DNA of 64,000 bases from Bdellovibrio sp. NC01 (GTDB taxonomy: Bacteria; Bdellovibrionota; Bdellovibrionia; Bdellovibrionales; Bdellovibrionaceae). The stretch is from NCBI RefSeq assembly GCF_006874625.1, contig NZ_CP030034.1:1426001-1490000 (forward strand), written 5' to 3'. Every line of letters begins with the position of its first letter. The first letter of the stretch is position 1. Shown piece after piece: positions 59,952 through 64,000 of the stretch. The notes under the pieces are model-generated. The model was not told the origin of the DNA and searched no databases. It saw only the letters and a list, made by a program, of their open reading frames with translations. Both the position numbers and the translations under genes were made by a program.

Positions 59952-62032
59952 AGCTTGGTCATTTAGCAGCTCTGATCTTCGTGATCACAGTCTTATCGAG
60001 TTGGTTGATTGGTCGTCAGGTTCGTTCTCGCATTGAGTTTGAACAAGGCCACACCTTGGCTGATATGGCCTACAATATCGCGGATAAAATCGACATTATT
60101 ATCGCGGCTCGCGCGGGAGAGATCAAAACTCTTTCAACACTTGACGAGATTTCTAATCCTAAAGTTGCCCTCGAACATAAACGTCGGGTTCTAAATCAAC
60201 TGACGCAGTCTTTTCCAGAATTTGCGTGGGTGGGTATCGCATCGTTGGATGGTCATGTCCTGGTTAGCAATAAAGGTCTTCTAGAAGGAGCCGACATTGC
60301 GAAAAGGGATTGGTTCATTCATGGTCAGCAAAAGGATTATTTCGGCGATGTTCATGATGCCTTGCTGCTTAATAAAATCCTTGGCGGGACTGAAGCAGAA
60401 CCAATTCGTTTCTTCGATTACGCAACTCCATTAATATACAACGGCAAGCCGGTTGGCGTGTTAGGAGCGCATTTAAGCTGGCGCTGGGCTCAGGATATCA
60501 GTGAAGCGTGGCTTGCGCCTTTGCAAAGCCGTTTCCCAGTGCGTTTAACGGTGTACTCGAAAGAGGGTAAAGTCATTCTTGGCGATAAGACACTTCCAGA
60601 CATGAAAGCGTCTGATATGCCAGCGGCGGGAGAGCGCAATCACTATCACGTTCAAGATCACGGTAACGGTGATGTGTTATTGGAAGGCCAGGCGCGGACT
60701 AAAGGTTCTGGTAGCATTGATAGCGATGGTTTTGGTTGGATAGTCGTTCTAGATCGTCCTGCTAAAGAGGCATTTGCAGAAGCCGTTTTGCTTGAACGTC
60801 AAATTCTTGGGGTTGGTTGTTTTATCGCTGTTTTGTTCGCGGTCCTTGGAATGCTTTATCGTTTGAACTTATTGCGTACCCATGAACTGGAAACGAAGGC
60901 TGACCGAGCTGTCAAATCGAATGAAGCAAAGTCCCGTTTCCTGGCGACCATGAGCCACGAAATTCGCACGCCAATGAATGGTGTGATGGGGGTCACGGAT
61001 TTACTTCTGGATACAGATTTGAATCTTGAACAAAGAAAATATGCGGAGCTGATTAAAGCTTCAGCGGAAAGTTTGTTAAGTGTCATTAATGACGTTTTAG
61101 ATTTTTCTAAAGTTGAAGCCAATAAGGTTGAACTTGAAAAAGTACCTTTTGGCTTAAGTTCGGTGATGCATCAGGTGATGGGCTTAATGAATTTTCAAGC
61201 CCGCCACAAATCTATTTACCTGCGACTTCATGAAGCCATCAATCCCAACCTTCAAGTCATGGGCGACCCGGCACGGTTCCGCCAGATTATTGTTAACCTT
61301 ATTAGCAATGCTTTGAAGTTCACTGAAAAAGGCGGTGTCGATGTCTTTTTATCTGTCGAACGGGAAACCGATTCGCAAGTGACATTGAAAGTTCAAGTCA
61401 AAGACACAGGCATCGGGATCAATAAAGAAGTGCAACAGCGCATCTTTCAACGCTTCGAGCAAGGAGATATTTCGACAAGTCGTCGTTACGACGGCACTGG
61501 TTTAGGATTATCGATTGCAAAATCGCTGGTAGAGCTGATGGGCGGAACAATGGGTTTCTTCAGCGTTCCTAATGATGGTTCAACTTTTTGGTTTTCTTTG
61601 ACTCTTGAAAAAGCCGCGACGATTGATACTCAAGCAGCACACGTTGTACCAAAAGACAAAACGGGAAAATTGAATATCCTTGTGGCAGAAGATAATCCCG
61701 TTAACCAACTTATCATTCGCGGTATGCTTGCAAAAATGGGTCATGGCTTCACGGTGGTTGAAAACGGTAAACTGGCTCTCGAGGAATTGGAAAACGCCAA
61801 ATACGATTTGGTGTTGATGGATTGTCACATGCCTGAAATGGATGGTTATCTTGCGACTCAAAAAATTCGCGAGATGCAAAAGTTCAAAAGCACACCGATC
61901 ATTGCAATGACGGCCAGTGCGATGTCAGATGAAAAAGATCGTTGCTTACAGGTGGGAATGACAGACTATATTGCAAAGCCACTGAATCTTGCGACCGTCG
62001 AAGCGATCCTACAGAAATATATCGTCACGTAA
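59948..62032 (+). CDS. Cache-domain hybrid sensor histidine kinase
   Basis: 694 residues. Membrane helices near 5-22 and 284-305 enclose a periplasmic dCache-type sensor (about 30-275, with FAWVGIASLDGHVLVSNKG and KRDWFIHGQQKD). The kinase core has H-box ATMSHEIRTPMNGVMG (His near 337), N-box NLISNALKFTEKG, DTGIGINKEV, and GTGLGLSIAKSLV. A receiver domain follows with LVAEDNPVNQLI and D near 624 (LVLMDCHMPEMDG). It forms a phosphorelay with the HPt protein just upstream. Confidence 0.93.
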   Translation: MKLGHLAALIFVITVLSSWLIGRQVRSRIEFEQGHTLADMAYNIADKIDIIIAARAGEIKTLSTLDEISNPKVALEHKRRVLNQLTQSFPEFAWVGIASLDGHVLVSNKGLLEGADIAKRDWFIHGQQKDYFGDVHDALLLNKILGGTEAEPIRFFDYATPLIYNGKPVGVLGAHLSWRWAQDISEAWLAPLQSRFPVRLTVYSKEGKVILGDKTLPDMKASDMPAAGERNHYHVQDHGNGDVLLEGQARTKGSGSIDSDGFGWIVVLDRPAKEAFAEAVLLERQILGVGCFIAVLFAVLGMLYRLNLLRTHELETKADRAVKSNEAKSRFLATMSHEIRTPMNGVMGVTDLLLDTDLNLEQRKYAELIKASAESLLSVINDVLDFSKVEANKVELEKVPFGLSSVMHQVMGLMNFQARHKSIYLRLHEAINPNLQVMGDPARFRQIIVNLISNALKFTEKGGVDVFLSVERETDSQVTLKVQVKDTGIGINKEVQQRIFQRFEQGDISTSRRYDGTGLGLSIAKSLVELMGGTMGFFSVPNDGSTFWFSLTLEKAATIDTQAAHVVPKDKTGKLNILVAEDNPVNQLIIRGMLAKMGHGFTVVENGKLALEELENAKYDLVLMDCHMPEMDGYLATQKIREMQKFKSTPIIAMTASAMSDEKDRCLQVGMTDYIAKPLNLATVEAILQKYIVT

Positions 62033-62067
62033 AAAAGAGGATCTGCCTTCAGCAGGATCCTCTTTTT
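62031..62067. terminator. bidirectional terminator after the hybrid kinase
   Basis: AAAAAAGAGGATC-TGC-CTTCA-GCA-GGATCCTCTTTTT hairpin with A- and T-runs between convergent genes. Confidence 0.88.
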
Positions 62068-62079
62068 AAATTCTAAATA

Positions 62080-62373
62080 TTAGTGACCTGGAGCATAGAT
62101 CGATTTGCACACAGTACCACAGCGATACCAGCTACCATTGTGATCGCAGCAGTAATTGGCGTGAGAGAACTCATAACCACCTGGACAAGTGCTGGAATTG
62201 CTCAAACACGTTTCATTGTTGCCAAGATATGGGGAATCGCAACTTCTTAGGTAAGGTTGTACAACAACATCTTGTGGCTGTTGCTCTTGATTGACGTAGC
62301 TTTGGTTGTCTGCGAATGCAGAAGACAAACTTGCGAACATAACTAGAACTGCTGTAACGAAAACTTTTTTCAC
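62080..62373 (-). CDS. small exported Cys-rich protein
   Basis: 97 residues with signal peptide 1-21 (SSAFAD). The mature part has seven Cys (SCDSP, ETCLS, STCPGG, YCCDH, RCGTVC), suggesting disulphides in a compact fold with one free thiol or a dimer link. No family is recognised. GGAGG precedes the start. Monocistronic. A secreted or periplasmic role is likely. Confidence 0.7.
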   Translation of the reverse strand: MKKVFVTAVLVMFASLSSAFADNQSYVNQEQQPQDVVVQPYLRSCDSPYLGNNETCLSNSSTCPGGYEFSHANYCCDHNGSWYRCGTVCKSIYAPGH

Positions 62374-62567
62374 GATGGCCTCCTTGCCTGAAAGTGATCT
62401 CGTAAAAACCTAAAAGAATTCGTCGGAAGAATCTGTTTCTTTATTTTCCATGTGCGAACAATCACCATTGCTTGTTCTAAGTACAGGAACAACGTGCTTG
62501 TTTATTTCAACTATTCAAAATTATTTTTAGTCCTCATTGTAAGAGCACAGCAAGGACGCGCACGGTT

Positions 62568-63422
62568 CTATTTCGTCAACGCCATCGCTGCGGAAGAAAG
62601 TGTCGCGGTTTTCCGTTTGATGAATTTCATTTTAAAACTTAAGTGCTCGTGCGGGTAAATATCCGACAGCAAGCCTTCTTTGATGTCTTGGCCGACAATA
62701 AAATCCGGCAGAACGGCAACACCTAAGCCTTCTAAAACCATTTGCCTGTGCGCGGTGATATTGTTGCTGGATATTTTAATCTTCGCGTTCGGCCAATCTT
62801 GGCGAAGCTTCTCAAGAGTAGGAAAGCGGCGAGTGGAGGTGTCGTCGATCTCGCGTGAACCGATGAACGTTTCTAAAACCTCTTTCTTACGGCGTAAATC
62901 CTTGCGGATCACGACATGAAAGCGAATGTCTTTAGTTTTAAAGAGCGTCAGCTCATCCGGAATATCAGGAGTATGAAAGAACATACCTAGCTCGATTTCG
63001 CCATTTTTAATTTGCGTAAACAGCATCGAAGCGGGACCCGAAAAAATCTGAGGATGCACAAGCGGGGACTGTACTAAGAGATCTTTAATCAGGGCCGGTA
63101 AATAATGGGTCGCGATTGGCTCTGCGGCCGCGACAAGCAAAGGCCCTTTGCTTTCACCTGAAATGCGTCCCAATGACTGCTGCAATTCCTCAACGGTGCC
63201 AAAGATCCGTTGGCAATACTCAAAAACTTCCATGCCCTGTTTGGTAACCTGTACATGGCGGCCCACTTTTTCAAAAAGCTTAAAGCCAAGATCATCTTCT
63301 AGCAGCTTCACCATACGACTGATTGCCGGTTGCTGAATGCGTAAACGCTTTGAAGCATTGGTAAAACCACGCTCTTGAGCTACCACATAAAAGTATTGCA
63401 AATGCAGAAGATTCATATCCAT
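62568..63422 (-). CDS. LysR-family transcriptional regulator
   Basis: 284 residues: N-terminal winged helix-turn-helix (LLHLQYFYVVAQERGFTNASKRL, then QQPAISRMVKLLEDDLG), followed by the type 2 periplasmic-binding-like effector domain (PLLVAAAEPIATHYLPALI; VLEGLGVAVLPDFIV). Divergent from the small exported protein gene at 63531 across a 108-base gap, the classic LysR arrangement, so that gene or itself is the likely target. Effector unknown. Confidence 0.93.
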   Translation of the reverse strand: MDMNLLHLQYFYVVAQERGFTNASKRLRIQQPAISRMVKLLEDDLGFKLFEKVGRHVQVTKQGMEVFEYCQRIFGTVEELQQSLGRISGESKGPLLVAAAEPIATHYLPALIKDLLVQSPLVHPQIFSGPASMLFTQIKNGEIELGMFFHTPDIPDELTLFKTKDIRFHVVIRKDLRRKKEVLETFIGSREIDDTSTRRFPTLEKLRQDWPNAKIKISSNNITAHRQMVLEGLGVAVLPDFIVGQDIKEGLLSDIYPHEHLSFKMKFIKRKTATLSSAAMALTK

Positions 63423-63530
63423 ACCTAAATAGCATGGATTGCATACAAATTATATATTTTTATTTAATTAAAACTCGGTTTAAACCCTTTTTCGATTCAG
63501 AAAGAACATGAACTAACCAAGGAGATCTAA

Positions 63531-63857
63531 ATGAAAACGTTAAAAGCTGTTATTGCTGCTACTTTTGTTTTTGCCTCTACCGCGCATGCTGAACCTCAAA
63601 ACTGTCAAGACAGACTCACGAAAGTAACAACGACGTTGCTCGAGCAAGAGGGTTCAAATCAAATCACGTCTTGCCCAAATCTTGGTTCGAAAGCAGTTTG
63701 TGAGCTCGCGTTTGAAGGTTGTAAAACATCGGAGATTGGCATCCGTGAATGTTCTTTACGATATGACTACGGCGGTGCGTACTATACGTATACCAATTAT
63801 ACTTTTAAAGTTAATGACCAGTGCGACGTATTCTCTATTCAAATTGATAGATATTAA
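63531..63857 (+). CDS. small exported protein, tandem copy 1
   Basis: 108 residues with signal peptide 1-20 (STAHAE). The mature part has six Cys (QNCQD, TSCPN, AVCEL, EGCKT, RECSL, DQCDV), likely three disulphides, and a Tyr-rich stretch (YDYGGAYYTYTNY). No family is recognised. AAGGAG precedes ATG 63531. The next gene is a close copy (EPQNC, LTKVTTTLL shared). A divergent LysR gene lies upstream. Confidence 0.78.
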   Translation: MKTLKAVIAATFVFASTAHAEPQNCQDRLTKVTTTLLEQEGSNQITSCPNLGSKAVCELAFEGCKTSEIGIRECSLRYDYGGAYYTYTNYTFKVNDQCDVFSIQIDRY

Positions 63858-63868
63858 GAAGGTCCGGT

Positions 63869-64000
63869 ATGAAAACGTTTAAAAGTCTTATCGCCGCGAT
63901 TTTTATTTTTTCCTCTATAGCACAAGCAGAACCTCAAAACTGCGAAGATAAACTGACGAAGGTGACGACGACGTTGCTACAGCAGGAAGGGATGAATGAG
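63869..64000 (+). CDS. small exported protein, tandem copy 2 (partial)
   Basis: The visible 44 residues are a signal peptide (ending SIAQAE) and a mature start EPQNCEDKLTKVTTTLLQQEG that is nearly identical to copy 1. It runs off the right edge. AAGG precedes ATG 63869, 11 bases after the stop of copy 1. Confidence 0.75.
   Translation, partial: MKTFKSLIAAIFIFSSIAQAEPQNCEDKLTKVTTTLLQQEGMNE

Noticed and set aside
62456-62477. GAACAA/TTGTTC inverted repeat upstream of the Cys-rich gene
   Set aside because: Arms of six bases with a ten-base gap occur often by chance in AT-rich DNA; no supporting context.
1-64000. tRNA, rRNA, CRISPR arrays, insertion sequences or prophage
   Set aside because: No cloverleaf-like gap sequence, repeat-spacer pattern, transposase or phage protein was seen anywhere in the window.

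Overview
The window looks like a chromosomal segment of a Gram-negative predatory bacterium of the Bdellovibrio group (Bdellovibrionota). The evidence is the combination of myxococcal-type Agl/Glt (TolQR-based) machinery, a pilB-pilT-pilC-pilS-pilR operon in the myxobacterial order, and a complete lipid A/Bam block with a GnnA-type gene beside lpxA, which fits the diamino-sugar lipid A described for Bdellovibrio. Species cannot be fixed from sequence alone. There are no rRNA or tRNA genes, insertion sequences, phage genes or CRISPR arrays that I can see; genes are dense and largely operonic.

Layout. (1) 1-8657, minus strand: locus A of a TolQ/ExbD-type envelope machine: VWA lipoprotein, GYF+PilZ protein, TolQ-like, two ExbD-like, giant TPR protein, small exported protein, FHA-like/TonB-like transducer running off the left edge. 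(2) 9140-14332: mazG (minus), then pgpH-type c-di-AMP phosphodiesterase, ybeY, a structured intergenic stretch and prfB with its programmed +1 frameshift. (3) 14329-25875: lolC-lolD, bamA with a clear sigma70 promoter, two tandem skp/ompH genes, a terminator, then lpxA-gnnA-lpxB-lpxK-lpxL-DUF3108 lipoprotein. This is an outer-membrane biogenesis block. (4) 25909-29363: a double cyclic-nucleotide-binding-domain protein and two GT9 (heptosyltransferase-type) genes. (5) 29338-32615: an NtrC-type regulator and a CHASE2 histidine kinase (minus). (6) 32680-41485: ribF, an AroE-derived likely pseudoenzyme, then pilB, a degenerate pilT, pilC, pilS, pilR. (7) 41555-44261: ferritin-like protein, small exported protein, HTH-DUF1232 protein, M48 lipoprotein. 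(8) 44342-55006, minus: locus B, a second and complete paralogue of locus A, starting from a near-consensus sigma54 promoter and adding an Ig-like lipoprotein, an outer-membrane barrel, a TPR protein and a VWA lipoprotein. (9) 55181-64000: an outer-membrane barrel, an exported protein, dtd, a chemoreceptor with a sigma28-like promoter, an HPt plus hybrid-kinase pair, small exported cysteine-containing proteins and a LysR regulator.

The strongest theme is the pair of paralogous loci A and B. They share the order tolQ-exbD-exbD-TPR-small protein-TonB-like transducer, and each is bounded by a VWA lipoprotein with the same C-terminal motif. They resemble the AglRQS motor plus Glt envelope parts of Myxococcus gliding. 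Locus A has two departures worth following: one ExbD subunit has lost the conserved transmembrane Asp (Ala instead, with a Lys one helical turn later), and a GYF domain, which in Myxococcus belongs to GltJ, sits on a separate protein fused to a PilZ (c-di-GMP) domain. Other notable points are the pseudo-ATPase in the pilT position, the lpxA-gnnA pair, and the sigma54 element that could tie locus B to one of the NtrC-family regulators encoded nearby.
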